A DNA stretch of 64,000 nt from Planctomycetaceae bacterium (GCA_015485495.1 WFTL01000152.1:1-64000); one strand, 5' to 3'. Numbered from the stretch's first letter, positions 1 to 9,619 are shown. Translations and numbers: made by a program. The notes: generated from the sequence alone by a model not told the origin.

Positions 1-258
1 GACCATCTGAATCCGTCGGCATGCACGGTCGACGCCCGCGCACTGCTGTGCGTCTGGCAGACATAAGCCGGCCGCAGCATGTTCCCGCCGAATGCTCCCG
101 TATCTGCTGTGCGGCGGAAAACCCTGTGCATGTCCTGCAGCCGAAAAGATTCGGACTGCAGCGGTGGTGGTGTCAGAGTGAAACCGGTGCTGGCCGCCTG
201 AAACTTCTTCTGCGGCAGAAAACCGGCGGCCTCATTCCTGTGTGTCCACGGTGCCTTC
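1..258. other. Left edge, no gene recognised
   Basis: Open frames cross this stretch, but none gives a recognisable protein. The 170-codon + frame that starts at 21 runs out of register into the following phosphatase gene and looks like a shadow. The promoter of the phosphatase-copA pair should lie here, but I could not pick out convincing -35/-10 boxes. Confidence 0.4.
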
Positions 259-1845
259 GTGCCTGTTCGCTTTCGTTCACACAAAAAGTCACGTGTCCGG
301 GAATCGTCCCGCGTCGACCAGGTGTCCGGCGGCGATCCGCAGGCAGTTGGAAACACGGTACGGTGGACGCCGCACCATCCGCGGACACCGATCCGTACAC
401 GCTGGTCGCTGGGAACGCAGCTTCTGTTTGCTGTGAACGGACTTTGCGCGATTTTCGTCGTTCTGTTCCACCTGGACGACTACCGCCAGGCCATGCGACA
501 GCAGATGGCGGAAAAGCAGATCGCTCTGCATGAAGAAGCCATCACGATTCTTTCGGCAGTTCCTGAAATCGAGATGCTCGGAAGCAGCGCTCTCCAGCGA
601 TTCATCGATCGGGCATGTGCTCAGATGAATGCAGCGCATTCTCCGGGACACCACATCGCTCTGATTTCCGAAGGACAGACGTTTCAGGCCGCGTCCCATT
701 CGCGGCAGTCCGACCAGCTGATCCGGAAGATGCGTGAAGCCACTGAACGATCCGGCGGGTACGGGCAGTTCCGCGAGCGCCCTTTCATTGTGGGAGCTTC
801 CCGCCGGAAGAGACAGTCGGTTCTGGTCATGGAATTCATAGACGATCTTCAGGCTCAGGTGCTGCAGGACAGTCTGCGCCGCTTCGGCGGATCTGCTCTT
901 CTGGCAGTGGCTGCTGCCGTCATCGTCAATGTGGTGATGGTCCGGATCGTCGTCCGCCCGGTCAGCCGCCTGGTCCGGGTCGTTCGCCAGATCCGCGACG
1001 GGACTTTCGGGGAACAGGTGAACGGCTTCCGCAGCCGCGAACTCCATGAACTGTCTCAGGCTGTCAATCAGATGAGCGAAACCCTGGCAGAAGCAGAACG
1101 TCAGCGACGCATGCAGATGGCCCGGGCGCGCCGCATCCAGCAGAATCTTCTGCCGCCGACTCCGAAACTGCCCGATGCGTCGATGGTCGTCCATTTCGAA
1201 CCGGCAGATGATGTGGCCGGCGACTTCTATGACGTGCAGTTTCTCTCTGACGGAGGATGGGTTGTCTTCCTGGCCGACGTGACCGGACATGGAATTCCGG
1301 CCGCTATGAATGCGACGCTGCTGAAGGCCTGGCTGGCGGAAGCCTGTGAGCATCAGAGCGGTCCGGTGGAAATCATGCGGCATATCAACCGTCGGTTCAC
1401 GGAACAGACGCTGCCGGGAGATCTGGCAACGGCGGTGCTGATTCGCCGCCTTCCTTCCGGCGGACCACTGCAGATCGTCAATGCCGGCCATGACGCGGGA
1501 CTGCTCCGGACAGCCGAAGGCCGGCTCACAGCCTGTCCTCCCACAGGCCTGCTTCTGGGAGTGGATGAAACGGCCGACTGGTCGGTGCAGACAGTTTCGG
1601 TGTCGCCGGGAGACCGCCTTCTTCTGTTCACCGATGGTGTGACAGAAACATTTTCCGCGGACCACACCATGTTCGGGCGGGAGCGTCTGGAAGCGGCTTT
1701 TGCTGAAACAGCCGACCGGGATCTGTCGGATACCGTGGGGTGTCTGATCCGGGAGGTCAGAGCGTTTCGCGGAACAGCAGAACAGAAGGATGACATCACA
1801 GTCATCGCGTTGGAATTCCGTGAAACCGGGAGGCACTCAGTATGA
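259..1845 (+). CDS. Membrane HAMP-PP2C (SpoIIE/RsbU-type) serine phosphatase
   Basis: Likely a membrane-bound phosphatase that removes phosphate from a Ser/Thr-phosphorylated partner, as RsbU does on anti-anti-sigma factors. Two hydrophobic segments (about residues 53-70 and 208-232) flank an extracytoplasmic sensor of about 130 residues. A HAMP linker follows (about 230-285), then a PP2C/SpoIIE catalytic domain. The acidic metal-binding motifs are visible: [21 protein letters not shown] near 460 and the terminal DDITVI. The start shown is GTG; the first about 45 residues are Arg/Pro-rich and the true start may be a later GTG. The stop overlaps the copper ATPase start by 4 bases (ATGA), so the two are probably co-translated. 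The partner protein is not visible here. Family assignment is firm, the sensed signal unknown. Confidence 0.85.
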   Translation: MPVRFRSHKKSRVRESSRVDQVSGGDPQAVGNTVRWTPHHPRTPIRTRWSLGTQLLFAVNGLCAIFVVLFHLDDYRQAMRQQMAEKQIALHEEAITILSAVPEIEMLGSSALQRFIDRACAQMNAAHSPGHHIALISEGQTFQAASHSRQSDQLIRKMREATERSGGYGQFRERPFIVGASRRKRQSVLVMEFIDDLQAQVLQDSLRRFGGSALLAVAAAVIVNVVMVRIVVRPVSRLVRVVRQIRDGTFGEQVNGFRSRELHELSQAVNQMSETLAEAERQRRMQMARARRIQQNLLPPTPKLPDASMVVHFEPADDVAGDFYDVQFLSDGGWVVFLADVTGHGIPAAMNATLLKAWLAEACEHQSGPVEIMRHINRRFTEQTLPGDLATAVLIRRLPSGGPLQIVNAGHDAGLLRTAEGRLTACPPTGLLLGVDETADWSVQTVSVSPGDRLLLFTDGVTETFSADHTMFGRERLEAAFAETADRDLSDTVGCLIREVRAFRGTAEQKDDITVIALEFRETGRHSV

Positions 1846-4277
1846 ACGGGCACTCGAACGAAAACTCTCCGGACACCGGCACGAATCCCGCCGGGACAGA
1901 AACAGAAGACGTGATCGATCCGGTCTGCGGGATGAAGATCGATCGGCGAACAGCCCGCATGCTGATGCATGAAGGGCAGCCCTGGTGGTTCTGCAGTGAA
2001 TCATGCGAGAAGACGTTTCTCAGTGATCCGACCGCCGTTCTGAAAAAAGACGGGAGCCCGGACAGTTCCGGCCTTCGCCGTCGGTCGCCGGTGCAGGATC
2101 CACACAGCCAGGGACCGCCGGATGCTCATCAGACCACATCACCTGATGACGGCGTGTATACCTGTCCGATGCATCCGGAAATCGAACAGGCCGGCCCCGG
2201 CATCTGTCCGATCTGCGGAATGGATCTGGAACCCAAATCGGTTTCTTCGTCTGAACCGGACGATGACCGACAGCTGAAAGACATGACGCGCCGCTTTCAG
2301 GTGGCCGTCGCGCTGAGTCTTCCGCTGCTGATCATGACGATGGTTCCTGCGCCCGGCCGGCTGTCGGGCGTTCGGCTGCCGGCTGGTGCCAGTGGCCTGG
2401 TTCAGCTTCTTCTGGCAACACCGGTGGTTTTCTGGTCCGGCCACCCTCTGCTGGTGCGGGGACTGCATTCGTTTCGGACGTTTCGTCTGAACATGTTTTC
2501 TCTGATCACTGTGGGCACTCTGGCCGCGTGGATGTTCAGCGTTTTCGTTGTGCTGTTTCCAGGAGCGATTCCCGAAGCGTTTCTGGAAGACGGCCGGCCG
2601 CCTCTTTATTTCGAAGCAGCGGCTGTCATCGTGACCCTCGTGCTGCTGGGACAGGTTCTGGAACTGCGGGCCAGACAGAGAACCAGCGGAGCCATTCGCG
2701 AGCTGATGAAGCTGGCACCGGAAACTGCCCACCGGCTGACAGAAGACGGTGAACACCAGGTGCCAGTTTCGGAAGTGCGTTCCGGAGATCGTCTGCGGGT
2801 GCGGCCGGGAGAAAAAATTCCGGTGGACGGCCGTGTGATCAGCGGCGGCAGCCGCGTGGATGAATCGATGCTCACCGGCGAACCGGTGCCCGTCAAAAAG
2901 GCGCCGGGTGATCTGGTCACCGGCGGAACGCTCAATCAGACAGGTGCACTGGAAATCGAAGCGACCAGCGTCGGCAGCGAAACGGTTCTCAGCCGTATCG
3001 TGCAGATGGTTGCAGCCGCTCAGCGCAGCCAGGCCCCGATTCAGAGGCTCGTGGACGTTGTTTCCCGCTATTTTGTCCCTTCCGTCATCGCCTGCGCCCT
3101 GCTGGCTTTTCTGGGATGGGCCGTTGTGGGACCGGAACCACGGCTGGCACATGCCTTCGTTTCTGCCGTGGCGGTTCTGATCATCGCCTGTCCCTGTGCC
3201 CTGGGACTGGCCACCCCCATGTCGGTCATGGTCGGCGTCGGACGAGGTGCCCGGGAAGGAGTCCTGATTCGCGACGCCGAAGTCCTGGAAGTCATGGAGA
3301 AGGTCGACGTGATCGTTGTGGACAAGACGGGAACCCTGACGGTCGGCCATCCGGAAGTCACGGACATGAGAACCTTCTCCGGATGGTCTGAAGAAGACGT
3401 GTATCGACTGGCGGCGGCCGCTGAAGCATCCAGCGAACATCCCCTCGCCCAGGCCGTTGTCCGAAAGGCTCAGTCGCTTTCCGTGACTTTCGGACCGGTG
3501 CAGGATTTCAACAGCGTGACCGGCAGCGGTGTCACGGGCACGGTGGCAGGACACAGTGTTCTGGTGGGAAAACCGGACCTGCTGCGGCAGCGCGGAGTGC
3601 AGGGACTGGATGAAGCGGAACAGACCGTCAGCGAGTATCGGCAGTCCGGCCGGACAGCCATCCTTGTGGCAGTGGACGGACAGACGGTGGCGGTGATCGG
3701 CATTTCCGACCCGGTCAGACAGAGCACACCGGAGGCATTGCGCACCCTGCACGAACTCGGACTGAAAGTCGTGATGCTCACCGGCGATGCGGAGCGAACG
3801 GCCAGAGTTGTTGCGGACTCTCTGGGAATCGATGAATTCCATGCGGAGGTGTCTCCTCAGGACAAACATGACTTCGTGGCCGGACTGAAACGTCAGGGGC
3901 ATGTCGTTGCTATGGCCGGTGACGGCATCAACGATGCGCCGGCTCTGGCGGAAGCGGATGTGGGCATCGCCATGGGCACCGGCACGGGCGTGGCCATCGA
4001 ATCCGCCGGAATCACGCTGGTCGGCGGGGATCTGCGGGGCGTGGCGGCGGCCTGTCTGCTGAGTCGAAAGACGATGGCCAATATCCGTCAGAACCTGTTT
4101 TTCGCCTTCATCTACAACGCTCTGGGAATCCCCGTGGCAGCCGGGGTGCTCTATCCGCTGTCCGGAACACTTCTGAGCCCCATGCTGGCAGCGGCAGCCA
4201 TGAGTCTGAGCAGCGTGTCTGTGATTGCCAATGCCCTGCGGCTGAAACGGGTGCCTCTCGTGCGTAACGGAACGTGA
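1842..4277 (+). CDS. copA: Copper-type P1B ATPase with N-terminal YHS and heavy-metal-binding domains
   Basis: ATP-driven export of Cu(I), or a related soft metal, across the inner membrane. From the N-terminus: a YHS module (DPVCGM at 26-31, C51 and C55), a heavy-metal-binding domain (CPMHPE and CPICGM, about 108-127), then the P-type core. The core has the CPC membrane metal site (450-452), TGE loop (346-348), phosphorylated Asp in DKTGT (D494), the SEHP motif of P1B pumps and the GDGINDAP hinge. There is no classical GMTCxxC domain, so the YHS/HMBD pair replaces the usual metal-binding head. Its 811 residues are normal for the family. It overlaps the upstream phosphatase by 4 bases, with GGGAGG about 8 bases before the ATG. 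Copper is the best guess; silver or another metal is possible. Confidence 0.93.
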   Translation: MNGHSNENSPDTGTNPAGTETEDVIDPVCGMKIDRRTARMLMHEGQPWWFCSESCEKTFLSDPTAVLKKDGSPDSSGLRRRSPVQDPHSQGPPDAHQTTSPDDGVYTCPMHPEIEQAGPGICPICGMDLEPKSVSSSEPDDDRQLKDMTRRFQVAVALSLPLLIMTMVPAPGRLSGVRLPAGASGLVQLLLATPVVFWSGHPLLVRGLHSFRTFRLNMFSLITVGTLAAWMFSVFVVLFPGAIPEAFLEDGRPPLYFEAAAVIVTLVLLGQVLELRARQRTSGAIRELMKLAPETAHRLTEDGEHQVPVSEVRSGDRLRVRPGEKIPVDGRVISGGSRVDESMLTGEPVPVKKAPGDLVTGGTLNQTGALEIEATSVGSETVLSRIVQMVAAAQRSQAPIQRLVDVVSRYFVPSVIACALLAFLGWAVVGPEPRLAHAFVSAVAVLIIACPCALGLATPMSVMVGVGRGAREGVLIRDAEVLEVMEKVDVIVVDKTGTLTVGHPEVTDMRTFSGWSEEDVYRLAAAAEASSEHPLAQAVVRKAQSLSVTFGPVQDFNSVTGSGVTGTVAGHSVLVGKPDLLRQRGVQGLDEAEQTVSEYRQSGRTAILVAVDGQTVAVIGISDPVRQSTPEALRTLHELGLKVVMLTGDAERTARVVADSLGIDEFHAEVSPQDKHDFVAGLKRQGHVVAMAGDGINDAPALAEADVGIAMGTGTGVAIESAGITLVGGDLRGVAAACLLSRKTMANIRQNLFFAFIYNALGIPVAAGVLYPLSGTLLSPMLAAAAMSLSSVSVIANALRLKRVPLVRNGT

Positions 4278-4367
4278 AAACAGCGGAGCAGCACATCCAG
4301 CAGCGGACCCCGAAACGATCCGAACCGGAACGAAACCGGCTCATTCTCAGACCGAAAGGAAAATCCG

Positions 4368-5234
4368 ATGACAACAGTTTGCCCTGGCATCCTGCGGACC
4401 GGACACATTGCCGCAGGGCTGGCCGGCTGTGCCCTGGCCCTCACCATGCCGCAGGCTCCGGCTCAGCCGACACCAGCAGCCGCTGAGGACCGTGAAGATC
4501 TTCAGGAACAGCTTGAGACGCTGCAGCAGCGCCTGGAACAGCTCGAAGCGGCACTGGAACAGCGCCGACCGAAATCGACCGGCACTTCCGAGTCGGCTGC
4601 TGCCGACCTGAATGGCGGCGGAATGATGAAAGACCGCAGGATGCGCAACCGTCCCCGGAAGGGCATGCGCATGATGAAAAAGAAGATGATGATGGGAGAA
4701 CAGTCGGAAACCCAGGGGGACGGCATGTCGAACGGGACAATGGGACGTATGAAAATGGGCCCGATGATGATGGGCCGGATGAAGAAGGCCGGGACGACCG
4801 GAGCCCGTTCAGATTCTTTCGACTCGTCGCTTCCCGGATTCCCCGGAGCATCTCACATCTACCACGTGGGCTCCACAGGCTTTTTCCTTGATCACACAGA
4901 ACACATCACGCTCACGTCCGATCAGCAGAAACAACTCAACAGGATTCGCGAGGAAACCCTGCTGTCTCAGGCCACGTTCGATCGCTGGATCGACGAAGCG
5001 GAACAGCAACTGTGGGTTCTGACAAGTTCTGATCGGCCGGATGCTGCCGAAATCAGAACACGAGTCATGGAAATCGCGAAGCTCGAGGCTGAAAAACGAC
5101 TGGCTTTTATCGAAGCGGTCGGACGGGCAGCCGGCGTTCTTACAGAGAATCAAAGAAACATCCTGACCGGACTTCATTCGGCAGAACAGACGTCTGTTTC
5201 AGAAGACCCGGATTCACCCGGGACGGCTCCCTGA
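4368..5234 (+). CDS. Exported Met-rich Spy/CpxP-like metal-stress protein
   Basis: Probable periplasmic metal-binding or chaperone-like protein. The N-terminus has a short hydrophobic export signal with a possible lipobox (LAGC, 18-21). Residues 40-67 are a Glu/Gln/Leu coiled coil. Residues 86-138 hold 17 Met in 53 positions, mixed with Lys/Arg/Gly, a composition typical of Cu(I)-binding segments. The C-terminal half (about 175-272) is helical and carries two LTxxQ-type motifs (LTSDQ, LTENQ), the hallmark of Spy/CpxP/CnrX proteins. It starts 90 bases after copA with AAAGGAAA before the ATG, so it belongs to the copper group. Family call rests on composition and motif; the bound metal is inferred. 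Confidence 0.75.
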   Translation: MTTVCPGILRTGHIAAGLAGCALALTMPQAPAQPTPAAAEDREDLQEQLETLQQRLEQLEAALEQRRPKSTGTSESAAADLNGGGMMKDRRMRNRPRKGMRMMKKKMMMGEQSETQGDGMSNGTMGRMKMGPMMMGRMKKAGTTGARSDSFDSSLPGFPGASHIYHVGSTGFFLDHTEHITLTSDQQKQLNRIREETLLSQATFDRWIDEAEQQLWVLTSSDRPDAAEIRTRVMEIAKLEAEKRLAFIEAVGRAAGVLTENQRNILTGLHSAEQTSVSEDPDSPGTAP

Positions 5235-5318
5235 ATGAATCCGATCCCGCACACACATTCCACATTCTGCAGAAAAAGGAGGTGAACAAAGGCGACACAG
5301 AAAAATGTATGACGGACC

Positions 5319-5335
5319 GGCCCGGATGCCGGGCC
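5319..5335 (+). terminator. GC hairpin between metal genes
   Basis: A perfect 7-bp stem (GGCCCGG / CCGGGCC) with a 3-base loop, followed by a short T-containing run (CATTGTTTG). It sits in the 213-base gap between the Met-rich protein and the His-tailed protein. It could end or attenuate the copA transcript; the T-tract is weak. Confidence 0.4.
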
Positions 5336-5447
5336 CATTGTTTGTCATCCGGACCATCTGTTCCGGAGTCCGCGAGGAATCTCCTGGCGGGAGTTTTTCA
5401 GCGGACAGCACACAACCACTTTTCTCCATTGAAAAAGGACTGTCACA

Positions 5448-6071
5448 ATGACGTTTCCACCAGCTCGAATGATCACTGCAGCAGGGCTGTTCCTGTTTCT
5501 GGGTGCTCTGGCGATCCCTCTGTCCGCCGCGGACGGACACAAACACGACGGGCATGACCACGGACACGGAGTGTCTGAGAAAAAAATCTCGGCTGCTCTG
5601 AACAAACTGTCTCCGAAAGACAGAGAACTGGCGCGTGCCCAGCGTTTCTGCCCGATGATGCCGCGGACACGTCTGGGATCGGACGGAACTCCTCAGAAAG
5701 TTCTGATTGACGGCAAACCGGTCTTCGTCTGCTGCGAAGACTGTGTTCCTGAAGCAAAAGAAGACGGCCGCCGCACTCTGTCGGCGGTGCGCAAACTGAC
5801 TCGGGCGGCCGCCACGCTGGCGAAGCTGCCGCCCGACCAGCGGGCCGACGCGGAAACTCAGAAATTCTGTGCTGTCAACACGAACAGTCTGCTGGGAAGC
5901 ATGGGAACACCGGTCCGCATGACTCTGAAAGGACAGACGGTTCTCCTGTGCTGCCGTGGCTGCGTGAAGAAAGCTCAGTCTCGTCCCGATGCCACACTGG
6001 CCCGTGTTGCCAGACTTCGCAAAGAAGCAGAACACGGTGACCACCATCATGGCGATCACGACCACGACTGA
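5448..6071 (+). CDS. Exported His-tailed protein with two Cys metal-binding modules
   Basis: Likely periplasmic metal-binding protein. A signal peptide (about 1-27) ends at AADG. A His/Asp-rich stretch follows (31-40), and another forms the C-terminal tail (196-207). Between them are two copies of a module of about 55 residues (about 55-110 and 127-182), each with a leading Cys (C68, C141) and a CCxxC group (95-99, 168-172) after a GTPxxxxxxGxxV strand. The arrangement recalls YHS/TRASH-type metal modules but is not identical to any I can name. A good AAGGA ribosome site precedes the ATG. It lies in the copper block and may buffer or deliver metal; that role is inferred. Confidence 0.72.
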   Translation: MTFPPARMITAAGLFLFLGALAIPLSAADGHKHDGHDHGHGVSEKKISAALNKLSPKDRELARAQRFCPMMPRTRLGSDGTPQKVLIDGKPVFVCCEDCVPEAKEDGRRTLSAVRKLTRAAATLAKLPPDQRADAETQKFCAVNTNSLLGSMGTPVRMTLKGQTVLLCCRGCVKKAQSRPDATLARVARLRKEAEHGDHHHGDHDHD

Positions 6072-6121
6072 ATCCGGATGAGCGGAGCGATCCGCTCCGC
6101 TTCCCGGAAGACCTGAGGCCA

Positions 6122-6163
6122 GGAGTCATTTCGACGGCGAATCTCCGTCGCCGAAATGACTCC
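6122..6163 (+). terminator. Hairpin terminator after the His-tailed protein gene
   Basis: A 10-bp outer stem (GGAGTCATTT / AAATGACTCC) encloses a 6-bp inner stem (CGACGG / CCGTCG) with a 7-base loop and a 3-base bulge, followed by GTTTCAT. It lies 51 bases after the stop codon and before the dehydrogenase gene, so it probably separates two transcripts. Confidence 0.6.
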
Positions 6164-6246
6164 GTTTCATCCGGATCCCCTGCAGCCTGTGCGCTCGTCC
6201 GGTCCGGCATCCGGATTCCTTTCTCCTGCAGCCTGAAAGAAACGTG

Positions 6247-7581
6247 ATGACAGACGATCTTTTCTCTGAAGCAGTCCGCAGGCTTGATCGGGCCGCAGAA
6301 TATGCCCGCATCGATTCGGAAGCCCTGCTTCGACTCAGTTCTCCCAGAGCTGTTCTGGAAGTGTCGATTCCTGTCCGCATGGACGACGGATCTCTTCAGG
6401 TGTTTCGCGGATACCGCGTTCGTCACGATGACACCCGTGGCCCGACGAAAGGAGGCATCCGATTTCACCCCGATGTGAATCTTTCCGAAGTCAAGGCACT
6501 GGCCTTCTGGATGACGTGCAAGTGTGCAGTGGCGGGAATTCCGTTCGGCGGCGCCAAAGGGGGAGTGGTCGTCGACCCGAAGTCGCTTTCCCGGCTGGAA
6601 CTGGAACGGCTCAGCCGGGGATACGTTCAGGCCATCGCCGATTTCATCGGACCGGAAACCGACGTGCCGGCGCCCGATGTGTACACCAATGCCATGATCA
6701 TGGGCTGGATGATGGATGAGTATTCCGTCATCCGTCGCCGACGGATGCCCGATGTGATCACGGGAAAACCAATACCGCTCGGCGGCAGCCTCGGCCGTGA
6801 CGACGCAACAGGACGCGGAGCCTACAACTGCATTCGGGAACTCCAGCGAATTCGTGGCTGGAACCCGACGGATCTGCGCGTGGCCGTTCAGGGATTTGGC
6901 AACGCCGGCCAGCACGTCGCCCGGCTGCTGGCCGAAGACGGCTGTCGCATCGTAGCCATCAGTGATTCGCGCGGAGGCATTCTGCGAGAAAACGGAATCG
7001 ATATTCCCTGCGCCATCCGGCACAAGAATTCCGGCCAGAGTGTCTACAGCGAACAGTCTGTGTGCGGCTGCCCGGTCTGCGGAGAAGCAGACTGTCACTG
7101 TGACGAAGGCCCCCTCTCCGGCAGCACACTCATCTCCAACGAAGAACTCCTGGAACTCGACGTCGATCTGCTGATCCCGGCGGCGATGGAAAACCAGATC
7201 ACATCAGAAAACGCACCGCGCATTCGTGCCCCGGTCATCGTGGAGGTGGCCAACGGACCGATCACTCCGGATGCCGACGACATTCTGTCCAGCCGCGGAA
7301 CTCTGATCGTTCCGGATATTCTGGCGAATGCCGGAGGCGTCACGGTGAGCTACTTCGAATGGGTGCAGAATCGGACCGGCGACTACTGGTCGACCGACAC
7401 CGTTCGCTCGCGACTGCAGGAAATCATGTCCCGGGAATTCCATGCCGTCTACGACCGCATGACGGAACAGAGCATCGATATGAGAACGGCTGCCTATGCG
7501 CATGCTGTCTCGCGACTGGGAGAAGCGATCGCCTGTCAGGGGACCAGTCACTACTTTTCCGCATCGCCTGTCCATTCATGA
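6247..7581 (+). CDS. gdhA: Glutamate dehydrogenase (Glu/Leu/Phe/Val dehydrogenase family) with Cys-rich insertion
   Basis: Catalyses reversible oxidative deamination of glutamate to 2-oxoglutarate with NAD(P). The dimerisation/catalytic half carries the substrate Lys in TKGGIRF and the catalytic Lys in GGAKGG (about 104). The Rossmann half shows the GFGNAG dinucleotide motif (about 217-222), and the C-terminal part has the PDILANAGGVTVSYFEW signature. The length (444) is slightly above the usual about 425 because of roughly 20 extra residues at 266-293 with five Cys (CGCPVC, then CHC), just before SNEELLELD. GTG at 6244 is directly followed by ATG at 6247, which I prefer. Substrate could be another amino acid, but the closest resemblance is to hexameric glutamate dehydrogenases. 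Confidence 0.92.
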   Translation: MTDDLFSEAVRRLDRAAEYARIDSEALLRLSSPRAVLEVSIPVRMDDGSLQVFRGYRVRHDDTRGPTKGGIRFHPDVNLSEVKALAFWMTCKCAVAGIPFGGAKGGVVVDPKSLSRLELERLSRGYVQAIADFIGPETDVPAPDVYTNAMIMGWMMDEYSVIRRRRMPDVITGKPIPLGGSLGRDDATGRGAYNCIRELQRIRGWNPTDLRVAVQGFGNAGQHVARLLAEDGCRIVAISDSRGGILRENGIDIPCAIRHKNSGQSVYSEQSVCGCPVCGEADCHCDEGPLSGSTLISNEELLELDVDLLIPAAMENQITSENAPRIRAPVIVEVANGPITPDADDILSSRGTLIVPDILANAGGVTVSYFEWVQNRTGDYWSTDTVRSRLQEIMSREFHAVYDRMTEQSIDMRTAAYAHAVSRLGEAIACQGTSHYFSASPVHS

Positions 7582-7606
7582 TGTCCTTCGTTCGGAAACA
7601 TCGCTT

Positions 7607-9619
7607 ATGAATACCTGGCTCCTTCTCATGACAGGCTTTCTCTGGCAATGCCCGCCGGCCCTGCTGTCCGTCCAGGCAACCACTGACGGGCACGCCGCCC
7701 ACCACGGAGGACAGTCCGCTCCGCCGACTGCGGACAGCCGACAGGACAACGGCGGCATGATGAAAGGCGGCATGATGAAAGGCGGCATGATGAAAGGCGG
7801 CATGATGAAAGGCGGCATGATGAAAGGCGGCATGGGGAAGATGATGGAGCAGATGGGAGCTCCAAAACCAAAGGAGACCTGGCCGCGTCTCATGGAACTG
7901 CCCGATCTGCCTCCGGAAAAACGCGCTGAAATTCAGACAGAAGCTCATGAACGAATGATCGAAGGCGTGCGGCTGATGAGTGACGCCCTGGAGCGGCTGA
8001 CAGCAGCCGCTGCGCGGCAACAGTTCGCTGCAATGCAGGAAGCGACGGCCACTGTTCGCGAAGGCCTGGAACGCTTCGACAGCGGCCTGTCCGCACATCG
8101 GGCCATCGCTGAAGGACAGGCGCCGCGGAATACCGCACTTCACTGGTTCCGAAAACAGATGGACCTGCTGCCACCACCGCCACCCTCGCAGACCTGGCAT
8201 GTGTTCGGCATGTCGCCGTTTCATACGCTGGTCATGGTGCTTCTCACGGTGTTCGCCGTGGCCGTGATCTGGATGTATTACTTCAAAATGAAACGGGCCG
8301 CTGCCCTTCTCGAATCGTTCGCCGCAGTCCGAAACAGTCCGCCGGACGCCCCGTTGGCTGCCGCCGATCAGCCCTCCGACCGTTCGCCGCAGCCTGCTGC
8401 CGTCGCTGCTTCGGTCCCGCCGGTCTCAGCGCTGCCGGTTCCCGGTGCCGGAGACTCGACGGCTGAAGCAGACTCCAGCCGGAATTCCTCGGATCCTCCT
8501 GGCTCCCCCTGCTGCTCCGACACGGAAGAAACCTGTCCGGATGAAGCGGACAATTCCGGCGGCCTTCTTCCGGTCTCCCGCCGAAAGCTGTGCCGCCTGA
8601 AAGTCGCAAGGATCGTTCAGGAAACGCCGGACGTGAAAACCTTCCGGCTTGTGGCCTGTCACGGAAGCGGCCTTCCGTTCAGTTATCTGCCCGGACAGTT
8701 TCTGACACTCACTTTGCCGGTGGGCGAAAAACCCATTCGCCGCAGTTATACAATTTCGTCATCTCCGACACAGGGCTGCTACTGTGAAATCACCGTCAAG
8801 CGAGAAGAACACGGGCTCGGTTCCCGATGGCTGCATGACCATGTGCAGCCAGGCGACCTGCTCGACGTCCGGGCCCCCAGCGGCAAATTCTTTTTTACCG
8901 GAACCGAAAGCGACAGCGTGGTGCTCATCGGCGGCGGTGTGGGAATCACCCCCATGATGAGCATTGTGAGAGCTCTGACAGACATGTGCTGGGAAGGAGA
9001 CATCTGGATGATCGTCGCCTGCCGCGACCCTGATCATTTCATTTTCCAGGCAGAACTGAATCGACTCAGCCAGGAATACGCCAATCTTCATCTGCATGCA
9101 GCGATGAGTCGAATCGACCGCGATCAGGGCATCTGCCGCCGCGGACGACTCAGCCGTGACATGCTGAAGGAATGGGTGCCCGACATTGCCTCCCGCCGCA
9201 TCCATCTGTGTGGCGCACCGCCGATGATGGAAAGCACCCGCGCCCTTCTGGAGGAACTCCATGTGCCTCCGGAAAACATTTTTACAGAGAATTTCGGTTC
9301 CACCAGGAAACCCGACAGAACAAAAAAACAGCCGCCTGCTGCGGCTGTTCCGGAAACCGGGGCCCAGGTGACTTTCGCTGCTTCCGGAAAGACGGCTGTG
9401 CTGCAGTCCGGGGAGACCATTCTGGAAGCCGCCGAACGAATCGGAGTGGACATCTCTTATTCCTGTCGCGTCGGAACCTGCGGCGAATGCGCCGTGCGGC
9501 TGCTGAAAGGAGATGTCACTATGGAAGAAGATGCCGGGCTGGATCCGGAAGATCGCGAAGCCGGCAGGATCCTGGCCTGCCAGGCCCGCTGCAGCAGCCC
9601 CGTCACGGTGGATGCATGA
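7607..9619 (+). CDS. Membrane-anchored FAD/NAD(P)/2Fe-2S reductase with Met-repeat exported domain
   Basis: Probable NAD(P)H-fed electron entry protein of a transmembrane redox chain. Order over 670 residues: export signal (1-22); HAAHH; five exact MMKGG repeats (51-75) and more Met to 83; a helical domain (about 100-185); one membrane helix (206-225); a Pro/Ala/Ser linker (242-320); a ferredoxin-reductase module with the FAD motif RRSYTIS (378-384), the nucleotide loop GGGVGITP (442-449) and CGAP (535-538); a C-terminal plant-type 2Fe-2S domain with C620, C625, C628 and C658. The order flavin, NAD, 2Fe-2S matches phthalate-dioxygenase-type reductases. The Met domain would face the periplasm and the reductase the cytoplasm. 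The ATG at 7607 is chosen because it begins the signal peptide; a longer frame from 7496 overlaps the dehydrogenase. The next gene starts 17 bases after the stop. Confidence 0.85.
   Translation: MNTWLLLMTGFLWQCPPALLSVQATTDGHAAHHGGQSAPPTADSRQDNGGMMKGGMMKGGMMKGGMMKGGMMKGGMGKMMEQMGAPKPKETWPRLMELPDLPPEKRAEIQTEAHERMIEGVRLMSDALERLTAAAARQQFAAMQEATATVREGLERFDSGLSAHRAIAEGQAPRNTALHWFRKQMDLLPPPPPSQTWHVFGMSPFHTLVMVLLTVFAVAVIWMYYFKMKRAAALLESFAAVRNSPPDAPLAAADQPSDRSPQPAAVAASVPPVSALPVPGAGDSTAEADSSRNSSDPPGSPCCSDTEETCPDEADNSGGLLPVSRRKLCRLKVARIVQETPDVKTFRLVACHGSGLPFSYLPGQFLTLTLPVGEKPIRRSYTISSSPTQGCYCEITVKREEHGLGSRWLHDHVQPGDLLDVRAPSGKFFFTGTESDSVVLIGGGVGITPMMSIVRALTDMCWEGDIWMIVACRDPDHFIFQAELNRLSQEYANLHLHAAMSRIDRDQGICRRGRLSRDMLKEWVPDIASRRIHLCGAPPMMESTRALLEELHVPPENIFTENFGSTRKPDRTKKQPPAAAVPETGAQVTFAASGKTAVLQSGETILEAAERIGVDISYSCRVGTCGECAVRLLKGDVTMEEDAGLDPEDREAGRILACQARCSSPVTVDA
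7751..7840 (+). repeat. 15-bp coding minisatellite (MMKGG repeat)
   Basis: Five exact tandem copies of GGCGGCATGATGAAA (7751-7825) and a sixth diverged copy (7826-7840), in frame inside the reductase gene. Identity at the nucleotide level points to recent slippage expansion. Confidence 0.97.

Noticed and set aside
1842-2250. N-terminal part of copA as a separate YHS protein
   Set aside because: The frame is continuous into the ATPase core with no stop and no internal start signal, and YHS-HMBD-ATPase fusions are known.
2139-3902. 587-codon minus-strand frame opposite copA
   Set aside because: No domain, antisense composition, and the copper ATPase on the other strand has all its catalytic motifs.
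7751-7840. Tandem repeats as a CRISPR array
   Set aside because: The units are 15 bp, contiguous, without spacers, and code in frame for MMKGG; this is a coding minisatellite.
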